Notes: a model not told the origin generated them from the sequence alone. Positions 1 to 6,241 are shown, numbered from the stretch's first letter. The stretch: 7,299 nt of DNA from Ferrimicrobium sp. (GCA_027365375.1 DAHXNM010000262.1:1-7299), one strand, 5' to 3'. Program-made: numbers and translations.

Positions 1-192
1 TTCCACGACCTCAGGTATCGCATGGCCAACCATGGTTGTCAAAATACCACCGAAGAAATCAAGATATCTCTGCCCGTTAGCGTCGAAGACGTGCCTACCC
101 TCGCCGCGAACGATTTGAATCGGCTCGTCATAGTACAGCGAAATCCATGTTGGCAATACTGCGCGATGGCGCTGCAGAAGACTATCTGGCAT
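1..192 (-). CDS. Class III PLP-dependent aminotransferase, N-terminal fragment (continues past left edge)
   Basis: The minus strand reads 64 codons from an ATG at 192-190 to the window edge without a stop. The translation has the typical opening of fold-type I class III aminotransferases (GABA, ornithine, acetylornithine, alanine-glyoxylate type): an aromatic N-terminal stretch, then IVRGEGRHVFDANGQRYLDF at about residues 27-46, then a GGI and a GHAIPEVVE motif at about 48-64. In the family this segment helps form the substrate and PLP pocket entrance; the catalytic lysine lies beyond the window. An AAAGGAGA ribosome site at 206-199 sits 6 bases before the ATG, which strongly supports this start. 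The gene diverges from the MocR-type regulator at 304 and is its likely target. The substrate cannot be told from the fragment. A plus-strand reading extension of the regulator across this segment is a shadow of this gene. Confidence 0.85.
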   Translation of the reverse strand, partial: MPDSLLQRHRAVLPTWISLYYDEPIQIVRGEGRHVFDANGQRYLDFFGGILTTMVGHAIPEVVE

Positions 193-223
193 TCTGTCTC
201 TCCTTTACTCAAGTGTGACTCAC

Positions 224-252
224 CCTATATTAGCCAACTTTGTATGACCCAA
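224..252 (-). promoter_or_regulatory. Putative sigma-70-type promoter for the aminotransferase
   Basis: On the minus strand TTGGGT (252-247) and TATAGG (229-224) are separated by exactly 17 bp. Transcription would begin near 217, leaving a leader of about 25 nt that contains the AAAGGAGA ribosome site. Both hexamers are imperfect matches to the consensus, so this is a tentative call from spacing and position only. Confidence 0.35.
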
Positions 253-255
253 ACG

Positions 256-281
256 GGATTTAATGTACCAAACATTAATCC
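256..281. promoter_or_regulatory. Inverted-repeat operator candidate between aminotransferase and MocR regulator
   Basis: TTAATGT (260-266) and ACATTAA (272-278) are perfect 7-bp inverted arms around a 5-bp centre ACCAA. The symmetry extends outward to GGATT (256-260) and AATCC (277-281) if one unpaired T is allowed. The site lies just upstream of the proposed -35 of the aminotransferase and 22 bp before the regulator's ATG, so a bound protein could act on both genes. MocR regulators such as GabR, PdxR and TauR usually bind direct repeats in such divergent spacers, so the match to this regulator is inferred. Confidence 0.4.
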
Positions 282-303
282 TCCTCGATTAAGCTCATCG
301 TCG

Positions 304-1689
304 ATGAACCAAAGAATCGTCTACCACACCACCGATGAGATCTGCCAGATGATCGCCGACACCATCAATCGAAGCGGCATGCGTGGACTTACGGAGGCAT
401 TCGTGCAGCTCACCAAGGAGGGTCAGCTGAGCTCAGGGGACCGCTTGCCCTCCATACGTCAACTTGCAGAGTATCTGGGGGTATCTCCGACGACAGTGGC
501 ATCAGCGTGGTCACACCTAGCACAGCTTGGACTCCTGAGTTCTCACGGTCGTAGAGGCAGTTTTGTGACTGAGCTCACAAGATCCGTACCATCACGCCCT
601 CGATGGCACTTCTACGAGGACCAGCAGAGTTACAGCCTGGACTTCGCCTCCGGTGTTCCAGATCCACGCCTGCTCCCCAACCCAATCACGACAATCATCA
701 ACCTCCCTAGCTCAGCAATCTCCTCCTACCTCGATCCGCCTGTCTACGCTCCTCTTGGCGAGACCCTCGGCAGCCTGGTACCCAGTCGTCTCGGTGGTTC
801 TGACTTCGATCTCACCATCGTTGATGGAGCGCTTGATGCCGTCGATCGCCTCCTTGGCACCATTCCCTCCAACCTGCGCGCTGTCGTCCTCGAAGAGCCC
901 AACTTCCCAGCTCTCTATGATCTCGTAGAGCGCCATGGATTAGAGATAAGGTCAGTGGCGATTGATAACGAAGGGATGAGCGCAGATGGCCTGCGGGCCG
1001 AACTCGCCAAGGGAGGTGTCGGTGTCGTTCTCCTCCAACCGAGATCGCAGAACCCAACCGGCTACTCGCTCTCAGAATCGCGTGCCAAAGATATCGCCAA
1101 CGTCATCAGCCAATACCAGGAGGTTCTCGTCATTGAGGATGACCATTCCGGACTACTCAGTACTGAATCTCTCTGGACAATGGCCGAGACTCTCGGTACA
1201 CAGGTCGCCTACATCCTCAGTTTCTCGAAGTCACACGGGCCCGATCTGCGACTCGCCGCCCTCTTTGCTAACAGCGATCTTGTCGACGAACTCAACCGTC
1301 GGCGCACACTTGGACCATCCTGGTCCTCCAAGCTCCTGCAAGCCACTCTGAATCAAATGCTGAACAACCCAGCCACTATTGACCTCATTCTGGAGTCCCA
1401 GCATGCGTATGCGGAACGTCGAAGAGCGGTGGCAGACCTCTTTAGAATTCCGCCTACGGGCTCAGGAATCAACGTTTGGGTAGACTCACCAGATGCGTTA
1501 GCCGCACTGTTGCAACTCACTCACCACCACATTCGAGTTGCACCCGGGGCAAGCTTCTATCCCACGCAAGCTACTGCCGCCAACCAATTTCGTTTTACAC
1601 TCAGTGAGCCTACAGTAGAGTTCAAAGTCGCCATCGATCAGGTTGCATCGGTGCTCTCAAGCACACCGCGGACGAGCTCATATCGCTAG
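304..1689 (+). CDS. MocR/GabR-family transcriptional regulator (GntR-type wHTH fused to aminotransferase domain)
   Basis: The 461-aa protein has two parts. Residues about 27-90 form a GntR-type winged helix: GDRLPSIRQLAEYLGVSPTTV at 45-65, then the wing GRRGSFVTE at 82-90. After a linker, residues about 110-455 have a fold-type I aminotransferase shape with QNPTG at 249-253, IEDDHSG at 277-283 (the Asp that pairs with the PLP pyridine), SFSKSHGPDLRLA at 306-318 with K309 as the expected PLP lysine, and a late Arg in RFTLS at 430-434. The length is normal for the family. The frame stays open back to position 22, but 1-192 codes on the other strand, so ATG 304 is preferred; an in-frame ATG at 244 is possible and neither has a clear ribosome site. 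In the family, effector binding at PLP changes DNA binding, and target genes are often divergent. Control of the adjacent aminotransferase is therefore likely; the effector is unknown. Confidence 0.9.
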   Translation: MNQRIVYHTTDEICQMIADTINRSGMRGLTEAFVQLTKEGQLSSGDRLPSIRQLAEYLGVSPTTVASAWSHLAQLGLLSSHGRRGSFVTELTRSVPSRPRWHFYEDQQSYSLDFASGVPDPRLLPNPITTIINLPSSAISSYLDPPVYAPLGETLGSLVPSRLGGSDFDLTIVDGALDAVDRLLGTIPSNLRAVVLEEPNFPALYDLVERHGLEIRSVAIDNEGMSADGLRAELAKGGVGVVLLQPRSQNPTGYSLSESRAKDIANVISQYQEVLVIEDDHSGLLSTESLWTMAETLGTQVAYILSFSKSHGPDLRLAALFANSDLVDELNRRRTLGPSWSSKLLQATLNQMLNNPATIDLILESQHAYAERRRAVADLFRIPPTGSGINVWVDSPDALAALLQLTHHHIRVAPGASFYPTQATAANQFRFTLSEPTVEFKVAIDQVASVLSSTPRTSSYR

Positions 1690-1872
1690 TCTCTGGCTGC
1701 AATGGCAACCGGGACACATCCAAACGGGAAGCTAAAGCCATCGCCCTGGTCCACCCAGGAAACTGCAGATGGAGCAGGTTTAGATATAGTCAACCACACA
1801 ACGTATCGACACACCCGAGAGCGACTCTAGCAAGACGAAGCGCTCCAGCTCCACAGAAGCTAGAAGCCTAGA

Positions 1873-2343
1873 TTAGCTGTGAGTCCCATCGGCGAGCTGG
1901 CCAGCAGAACGAGAACGTACTCGCTCCGCTAGATCATCAAGTGCAGTACGAATGATCTTTACCTCAGCCCGGCGTTTCACGAAGGACGGCAACGGAACGA
2001 CAAGCTCTGCCAAAAGCTCGTAGGTGACATGAGTGCTCTCATTGGCGCCCTGTTCGAAGGTGTAACGACCATCCATTCGCGAAGTTATGTCGCCGTCAAC
2101 CTGGCTCCAACTAACCGAATGCGGCGCATCGGAGTAGTCGTAGAGCAAGGTGTAAGAGGCGCTGCGCCCGAAGGCTCCAGTTCGGAATGCGACGCTAAGT
2201 GGCCGTTCTAAGTTGTCACGCTCAACTACCTGTACGCTTCGCACATCTGATGCCCACGTTGGATAGCTCTCTACATCAATGACCGCCTCGAAACAGGACT
2301 CTATGCTCGCTGAGATCTCTTTCGAGTCCGATGTGACATCCAT
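1873..2343 (-). CDS. SRPBCC (START-like / polyketide cyclase-type) small ligand-binding protein
   Basis: The 156-aa protein has the pattern of the SRPBCC superfamily: an N-terminal strand and helix leading to FEAVIDVESYPTWASDV (18-34), a series of beta strands (around 46-115, including SYTLLYDY at 63-70 and a Ser-Trp-Ser strand near 78-80), and a long amphipathic C-terminal helix at about 119-144 after VPLPS. Such proteins hold a hydrophobic ligand in a helix-grip cavity; the ligand here is unknown. There is no signal peptide, so it should be cytosolic or membrane-associated. A strong AGGAGG lies 5 bases before the ATG. It is the last gene of the operon, 11 bp after the mannosyltransferase stop. 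A homologous SRPBCC gene (Rv2185c) lies near the pimB' gene Rv2188c in Mycobacterium tuberculosis, as I recall it, so a link with phosphatidylinositol mannoside metabolism is plausible but unproven. Confidence 0.8.
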   Translation of the reverse strand: MDVTSDSKEISASIESCFEAVIDVESYPTWASDVRSVQVVERDNLERPLSVAFRTGAFGRSASYTLLYDYSDAPHSVSWSQVDGDITSRMDGRYTFEQGANESTHVTYELLAELVVPLPSFVKRRAEVKIIRTALDDLAERVRSRSAGQLADGTHS

Positions 2344-2354
2344 CGCTACCTCCT

Positions 2355-3467
2355 CTACCCATTGACCAAAGCGCGCAATGCGGATCCGTATGCCTTACTC
2401 AGCTGATCATAGTCAAAATGTTCCCGTACGTATGCGCTTGTAGCTCGACGACCGCTACCGAGTCGTGCAGAATCTACCATCGTTCTAAGTACAGCCGCCA
2501 ACTCTGCGGGATCTCCTCGCCGCAACAACTGCCCACTCGACGGTACCAGCGCCTCTGGGGTGCCACCAGATACGCCAATGATGGCTGGCGTTCCACACGC
2601 CTGCGCCTCCAGGATCACGATTCCAAACCCCTCCTGTTCGACTCCAAGCCAACGATCGCGAGCTGGAAAGACAAACACATCGGCCGCCTGGTAGAGTTCG
2701 ATCTTGGCCTCCTCATCGAGGCGACCATGGAACACTACCGGACTAGAAACCGCCATCGCCAACCGGTCGAGGCGTCGCCTGTCGCGCCCATCACCCACGA
2801 CGTGTACCTCTAGCCCCTGTATAGACTCAATGCCTACCATCGCTCTCAAGAGTGTGTCCGCTCCTTTGCGAGGCACCAAACGAGAGACGAACAACACCAA
2901 CGTACGTTCCGGATCCTGCATCCATGTACGTCGAAGGCTCGCTCGCCTACTCTCGTCAACCTCACAGAAGCGCTCAGGATCGATTCCAGGTGGCACCACC
3001 ACGATCCTCGCCTCGGGCACCAGCTTTCGAACCTCCTCGGCTGGGTATCCACCGGCAGCAATCACGCCACGTGAACCCTGAATCGTACGCCGTAACTGGG
3101 CACGTAGACCAGGTAGATATGCTGGCACGCGCACCTCAGCACCGTGGGCTATTAGAGCGTACGGGATCTTGAAGGCATCGCGAGTCACCCCGATCGGAAC
3201 AATCGGGTCATATACAAGCAGATCTGGGGAGAACTCTGCGATTGGGCCAGCGAGTTCGCGAACCGTCGCAGGTGTTGGCAGGAGACGTTTTCCAAGTCGC
3301 ACGATGGGAGCCGGGAAGTCGCGGTCGAACTCTTCACATCCTGGGACCCGAGTAGTGATCACCAGAAATGATTGAGGATCAAGCCGACTATAGATCTCTC
3401 CTAGATAGGCCTGGATGCCACCTACCTTAGGCAAGAAATCATTGGTGACGAGTACGTGGCGTATCAT
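2355..3467 (-). CDS. pimB: GT4-family glycosyltransferase, PimB-like GDP-mannose-dependent phosphatidylinositol mannosyltransferase
   Basis: The 370-aa GT-B enzyme probably transfers mannose from GDP-mannose to a phosphatidylinositol mannoside at the inner face of the membrane. The N-terminal domain opens with LVTNDFLPKVGGIQAYL (6-22), the acceptor-side glycine loop of PimA/PimB enzymes, and has the HGAE motif at 108-111. The C-terminal domain has FVSRLVPRKGAD (193-204), with the Arg and Lys that bind the donor phosphates, and VVGDGRDR near 223-230. The EX7E motif is E279-E287 within QEGFGIVILEAQACG, followed by GVSGGTPEAL (298-307). These match mycobacterial PimB' closely in pattern; other GT4 lipid glycosyltransferases remain possible. 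Its ATG overlaps the queG-like stop by 4 bases (ATGA at 3467-3464) with no strong ribosome site of its own, which suggests translational coupling. The length is usual for the family. The exact acceptor is an inference. Confidence 0.85.
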   Translation of the reverse strand: MIRHVLVTNDFLPKVGGIQAYLGEIYSRLDPQSFLVITTRVPGCEEFDRDFPAPIVRLGKRLLPTPATVRELAGPIAEFSPDLLVYDPIVPIGVTRDAFKIPYALIAHGAEVRVPAYLPGLRAQLRRTIQGSRGVIAAGGYPAEEVRKLVPEARIVVVPPGIDPERFCEVDESRRASLRRTWMQDPERTLVLFVSRLVPRKGADTLLRAMVGIESIQGLEVHVVGDGRDRRRLDRLAMAVSSPVVFHGRLDEEAKIELYQAADVFVFPARDRWLGVEQEGFGIVILEAQACGTPAIIGVSGGTPEALVPSSGQLLRRGDPAELAAVLRTMVDSARLGSGRRATSAYVREHFDYDQLSKAYGSALRALVNG

Positions 3468-4456
3468 CGTGCCCAGCGCGCCCTTAGTAACGCCCGCAAC
3501 CCCTCGATTCGCTCACGTGTCTGACTACTGACACAGAGGAGTGCAAGAGCACGGCGCTCATCAAGAGTCAAAGATCCACGGTTCCCAAGTGCGTTCGCCA
3601 CATTGCGGCGAACATAGAAAGGATCACGTCGTGGTATATACCAATGCCCGACCTCGCCTAGGAGTTCCTGGTCGCTAACCGTGAGCCAACGCGCCAACGG
3701 TGCCGGAGCCGACTCCTTACGACTCGTCCATCCGATCGGACAGGCGTCGATACAACTATCGCATCCATAGACTCGCGCCCCCACTAGCTTGCGATCTACC
3801 GGGGACCATGAGTCTTGTTGGAGGATACTAGCTATGCAGCGATGAGCGTCGAGCGTCCCCGGCAGACGAATCGCTCCGGTAGGGCAGGCGTCCACACAGC
3901 GACGACAGCTTTGACACGGATCGCTTCTAAATCGTCTCCCGACACTGACACTGAGTAGCTGTTCGGTAAAGATGGATCCAAGCACAACACGCGACCCAAC
4001 CTTGGGGACCATCACCATGCTATGACGGCCAACTAATCCAATCCCAGCTCTACGTGCTAAACCCTTATCAAATGCCTGATTCGAATCAAAGAGCGACACT
4101 GCTCGCAACCCGGCTTCACGCAGGTAGGCGACGGAGGCGGCCAGCGTTCCGCGTAGGTCTTCATAACAGCGGTTGTAGGCATATCCCGCCACCTGAGCCT
4201 CACGGTCAAGAGCGGTTAGATAAGGAACTGCCACGGTGACGTACCCTTGGCTCCAAGGGAAAGTCCTCGCGACCACCGCCGCCCGTTCCGGGTTGCGATA
4301 AGTAAAGTGGGTAGGATCCACAGAACCGGCAGCGATTCGAAGCCGACTTTGTTGTGCATCGAAATGCAACGGAACAACAGCGCCTGAGCCAGCGGCCACC
4401 ACTCCCCTCTCAATCAATAACTGCTCGAACCCGAGCTCGAGCTCATGACTGCTCAT
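3464..4456 (-). CDS. queG: Epoxyqueuosine reductase-like cobalamin / [4Fe-4S] protein (QueG family)
   Basis: QueG removes the epoxide oxygen of epoxyqueuosine at tRNA position 34, the last step of queuosine synthesis, using cobalamin and two [4Fe-4S] clusters. The 330-aa protein shows the expected order: a cobalamin-binding N-terminal half with FDSNQAFDKGLARRAGIGLV (123-142), where D124 lies where the family has its proposed catalytic Asp; GSRVVLGSIFTE (154-165); a ferredoxin-like cysteine set C181, C184, C187, C191; and a second set C207, C232, C235, C239. Near the end FYVRRNVANALGN (280-292) is a family signature. It lacks the long HEAT-repeat tail of the larger QueG forms. The start overlaps the DUF4031 stop by 4 bases (ATGA, 4456-4453). 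Many actinobacteria lack queuosine, and no other que gene is in this window, so a related reductase activity cannot be excluded. Confidence 0.85.
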   Translation of the reverse strand: MSSHELELGFEQLLIERGVVAAGSGAVVPLHFDAQQSRLRIAAGSVDPTHFTYRNPERAAVVARTFPWSQGYVTVAVPYLTALDREAQVAGYAYNRCYEDLRGTLAASVAYLREAGLRAVSLFDSNQAFDKGLARRAGIGLVGRHSMVMVPKVGSRVVLGSIFTEQLLSVSVGRRFRSDPCQSCRRCVDACPTGAIRLPGTLDAHRCIASILQQDSWSPVDRKLVGARVYGCDSCIDACPIGWTSRKESAPAPLARWLTVSDQELLGEVGHWYIPRRDPFYVRRNVANALGNRGSLTLDERRALALLCVSSQTRERIEGLRALLRARWAR

Positions 4457-4710
4457 CGTTGAAGTCGAGAGGCACGAAGACCAGCTCGGCGAAGCGCACG
4501 CACAATCTCGCGTGGATCAACCTGGCGCACGCCTGCAGCGACGACTTCGCCTACATACTCCTCAGGAATGTCGTAGTGATCGCGGTGGAAGCTTCGGTCT
4601 AGACCAAGTCTGCGCGCACCATCATGGAGCTCGTCCAACGATGCATCACTGATCAGATGGGCAAATCTACGTCCATCGCGATGGAAGATCGGCCTGTCTA
4701 TCAGCAACAT
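4453..4710 (-). CDS. DUF4031 domain protein (function unknown)
   Basis: The 85-aa protein consists almost entirely of one DUF4031-like domain, which I recognise from actinobacterial proteins of about this size. Visible family features are the start MLLIDRPIF, RRFAHLISDASLDELHDGARRLGL (14-37), FHRDHYDIPEE (41-51), and a basic helical tail VDPREIVRALRRAGLRASRL (64-83). The His and Asp residues in HLISD and RDHYD are the best candidates for a metal or active site, but no activity is established. There is no signal peptide or membrane segment. The ATG shares one base with the upstream flavoprotein stop (TGATG, 4712-4708), and its stop overlaps the queG-like start by 4 bases. Such coupling on both sides suggests a role tied to its operon partners, but which one is unknown. 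Confidence 0.75.
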   Translation of the reverse strand: MLLIDRPIFHRDGRRFAHLISDASLDELHDGARRLGLDRSFHRDHYDIPEEYVGEVVAAGVRQVDPREIVRALRRAGLRASRLQR

Positions 4711-5483
4711 CAGTCGTATTTCTCAGTTTTAATCCCAGCGGGCTCCATACCCAACTCCAGAAGAGTCCGCTCGCAATCGTCGACCATATCCGGGGGCCCG
4801 CAAAGATAAGCGAGCCGGGGAGAGGTTTCGAGGAAAACATCCCCCACCATCTCCTTGTCGATTCGGCGATGGTAACGAGCTAGAGGATCTGCGCCATCAC
4901 GAGTGAAGGTATGAGTCACCATGAGCCAGGAGTGTCGCTGCGCCAATTCAGCAAGCTCTTCTCGATAGATGACGTACTCAGCCGACTTCGAGCTAAACAC
5001 GAGGTGCATTGGTATGGTGGTGCCCTTCGAAACCTGATAACGAATCATAGCCATCAACGGAACCACCCCCGATCCCGCTCCCACCAGTAGCACTGGACCA
5101 CCATCTTCGTCTGTCCAGGTGAAGGCACCATAAGGTCCACGAACCTCGAGAATAGACCCAACTGGCCTCTCGCGAACCAAAACCGGCGAGACTAAACCAC
5201 CCTCCATCTCCTTGACCCCTACCTCTATAACGTCGAAGCTAGGGTGTGGGCTCGACCCGACCGAATAGGCACGTTGAATTGGTCGCGGCCTACCCTCCAC
5301 AGGGATACGTATGTTATAGTACTGGCCAGGTAGAAAGGGTTCAGGCTGTGGCAACAGAATCCGCAAGCTACTTGTTTCAGGGGTCTCGATGACCACCTCG
5401 ACGACCTCGCCTGATTGCCAGACTGGTGCCGGTCGGCGAACTCGGGTCGGCGGGGTTGGCTCATCCACGACGTCGCTCATCAT
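4710..5483 (-). CDS. FAD/NAD(P)-binding oxidoreductase of the ferredoxin-NADP reductase superfamily
   Basis: The 257-aa protein moves electrons between NAD(P)H and a partner through FAD. After a short Pro-rich leader there is a flavin-binding barrel (about 25-125) with LPGQYYNIR (51-59) and RAYSVGS (71-77), the RxYS FAD motif, and GPYGAF (116-121). A nucleotide-binding domain follows with VLLVGAGSGVVPLMAMIRY (131-149), LVFSSKS near 161-167, CGPPDMVDDCE (228-238) and the C-terminal IKTEKYD. There is no 2Fe-2S plant-ferredoxin domain, so it needs a separate electron partner. The gene begins ATGATG: the first ATG (5483) overlaps the upstream stop by 4 bases, while the second (5480) stands at better distance from a GAGG. 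It is coupled to DUF4031 downstream. The QueG-like enzyme two genes on needs low-potential electrons and is one possible partner; this is inference. Confidence 0.85.
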   Translation of the reverse strand: MMSDVVDEPTPPTRVRRPAPVWQSGEVVEVVIETPETSSLRILLPQPEPFLPGQYYNIRIPVEGRPRPIQRAYSVGSSPHPSFDVIEVGVKEMEGGLVSPVLVRERPVGSILEVRGPYGAFTWTDEDGGPVLLVGAGSGVVPLMAMIRYQVSKGTTIPMHLVFSSKSAEYVIYREELAELAQRHSWLMVTHTFTRDGADPLARYHRRIDKEMVGDVFLETSPRLAYLCGPPDMVDDCERTLLELGMEPAGIKTEKYD

Positions 5484-5707
5484 GCCTCGCTAACGGTATT
5501 TTGGGGCTCCTCGGTGACGATCTCGACGAACTTTGGTGTAGCACACCAACGACAAGACACCTCCTCCACCACTCTCGAGAGCTCTTCGGGCTCCTCGATC
5601 TCAAGATCTCCAGCCACGCTGTAGTGGTAAAAACAACGGCTACGCACCACCGAGGTGACGTCGAACCGGGTAACATTCCCGCAATTCGTACACCGATATC
5701 TTCTCAT
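5480..5707 (-). CDS. Small zinc-ribbon-like protein, first gene of the operon
   Basis: The 75-aa protein begins MRRYRCTNCGNVTRF, with a CxxC knuckle at C6 and C9, and has a second CxxC in SCRWCA at C52 and C55. This spacing suits a zinc ribbon, with a further Cys at 25 and a His at 28. The middle (34-50) is strongly acidic. A good AGGAG lies 5 bases before the ATG at 5707-5705, and the stop overlaps the flavoprotein start by 4 bases. I do not recognise a named family. It could be a zinc-ribbon adaptor, or a small rubredoxin-like metal protein serving the adjacent flavoprotein, although the knuckles lack the usual rubredoxin CPxCG pattern. The clear ribosome site, start and coupling make it a real gene rather than a chance frame. 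Confidence 0.75.
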   Translation of the reverse strand: MRRYRCTNCGNVTRFDVTSVVRSRCFYHYSVAGDLEIEEPEELSRVVEEVSCRWCATPKFVEIVTEEPQNTVSEA

Positions 5708-6129
5708 GCCTTCTCCTCATGCAAACTTCTTCTCTAGGCTAGCAGGCCGAGGCACCAGCAAGAATTCCACCTATGCAGTACCTGTCACATTTCAGACCAA
5801 CATTGCGATGTTACGGCTGATTCCAGCCATCCGTGATCCAGTAGTGCCCACGACGCGTATGCAGCTCTCAACCTCTATCGAGTGAGCACGCGCGCACCCC
5901 TGCCCTGACAGGCGAGAGTTGCCACTCAAAATTACATATGCATTTAGTTGCAACTCTTTTGCTTTCGCTCTCCAGCCGCCATTGTGCGTTTTACCTTGCC
6001 CACAGGAGCACCAAGGCGAGTCGATGGTTGCCCATCTCCCACGTCCTACTCGGGTTGTCCTGGCTTGCTTGGAGTCTCAGCCACTGAGCGATAGCCGAAG
6101 CATCTACTAGGACAATCCGGCTTTCCATT
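5708..6129. other. Gene-poor stretch upstream of the six-gene operon
   Basis: No recognisable gene fills this ~420 bp. It should contain the operon promoter, but no pair of -35/-10 hexamers stands out near 5730-5800. A minus-strand frame is open from about 6076 to 5792 (94 codons) but has an ATG only near its end and no recognisable motif. The twin palindromes at 5916-5955 are the only clear structure. The stretch ends at the proposed left end of the IS256-type element. It may be partly the remnant of an older inserted or deleted gene. Confidence 0.5.
5916..5955. repeat. Pair of similar small palindromes around an AT-rich centre
   Basis: AGTTGCAACT at 5946-5955 is a perfect 10-bp palindrome. 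A related imperfect copy, GAGTTGCCACTC, lies at 5916-5927. Nine of ten bases of GTTGCCACTC (5918-5927) recur as GTTGCAACTC (5947-5956), a step of 29 bp. The DNA between contains the overlapping palindromes CATATG and ATGCAT. The spacing is close to three helical turns, as for paired regulator sites, but it lies over 200 bp from the nearest start codon. Confidence 0.4.
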
Positions 6130-6149
6130 GAGGTATGCACAAATGCTGT
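6130..6149 (+). repeat. Proposed terminal inverted repeat of the IS256-type element (transposase 3' side)
   Basis: GAGGTATGCACAAATGCTGT, read inward, agrees with the opposite end in 15 of 20 positions, with the first seven bases identical. It lies beyond the truncated 3' end of the transposase, as expected for this end. Confidence 0.4.
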
Positions 6150-6183
6150 AAAAAAGGATTCTAAATCCGCGATGGGAATCAGT

Positions 6184-6241
6184 TTAGATGTCAGTTGATA
6201 ACCAGATCACTAATCGGGTGTGATTGCCACTTAGATGTCAG
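6184..6241 (+). repeat. 11-bp direct repeat at the transposase truncation point
   Basis: TTAGATGTCAG occurs at 6184-6194 and again at 6231-6241, 47 bp apart. The second copy covers the exact point where similarity to IS256 transposases stops: on the minus strand GGT TTC is followed by TGACATCTAA instead of a Trp codon. The repeat probably arose with the deletion or a slippage event there. Confidence 0.6.

Noticed and set aside
1744..1759. CCTGG-N5-CCAGG hairpin after the regulator gene, considered as a terminator
   Set aside because: The stem is only 5 bp and no T-tract follows on either strand.
2418..3375. Several plus-strand frames of 60-130 codons across the mannosyltransferase gene
   Set aside because: They are antisense to a gene with clear GT4 motifs and lack ribosome sites and recognisable domains.
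5792..6076. A 94-codon minus-strand stretch open between two stops
   Set aside because: It has no ATG until near its end, no ribosome site and no recognisable motif; likely chance or a very old remnant.
5991..6128. A 45-codon minus-strand frame starting ATG 6128 (MESRIVLVDASAIAQWL...), faintly like a PIN-domain opening
   Set aside because: It is short, has no ribosome site, lacks later PIN motifs, and ends in TAA after 45 residues.
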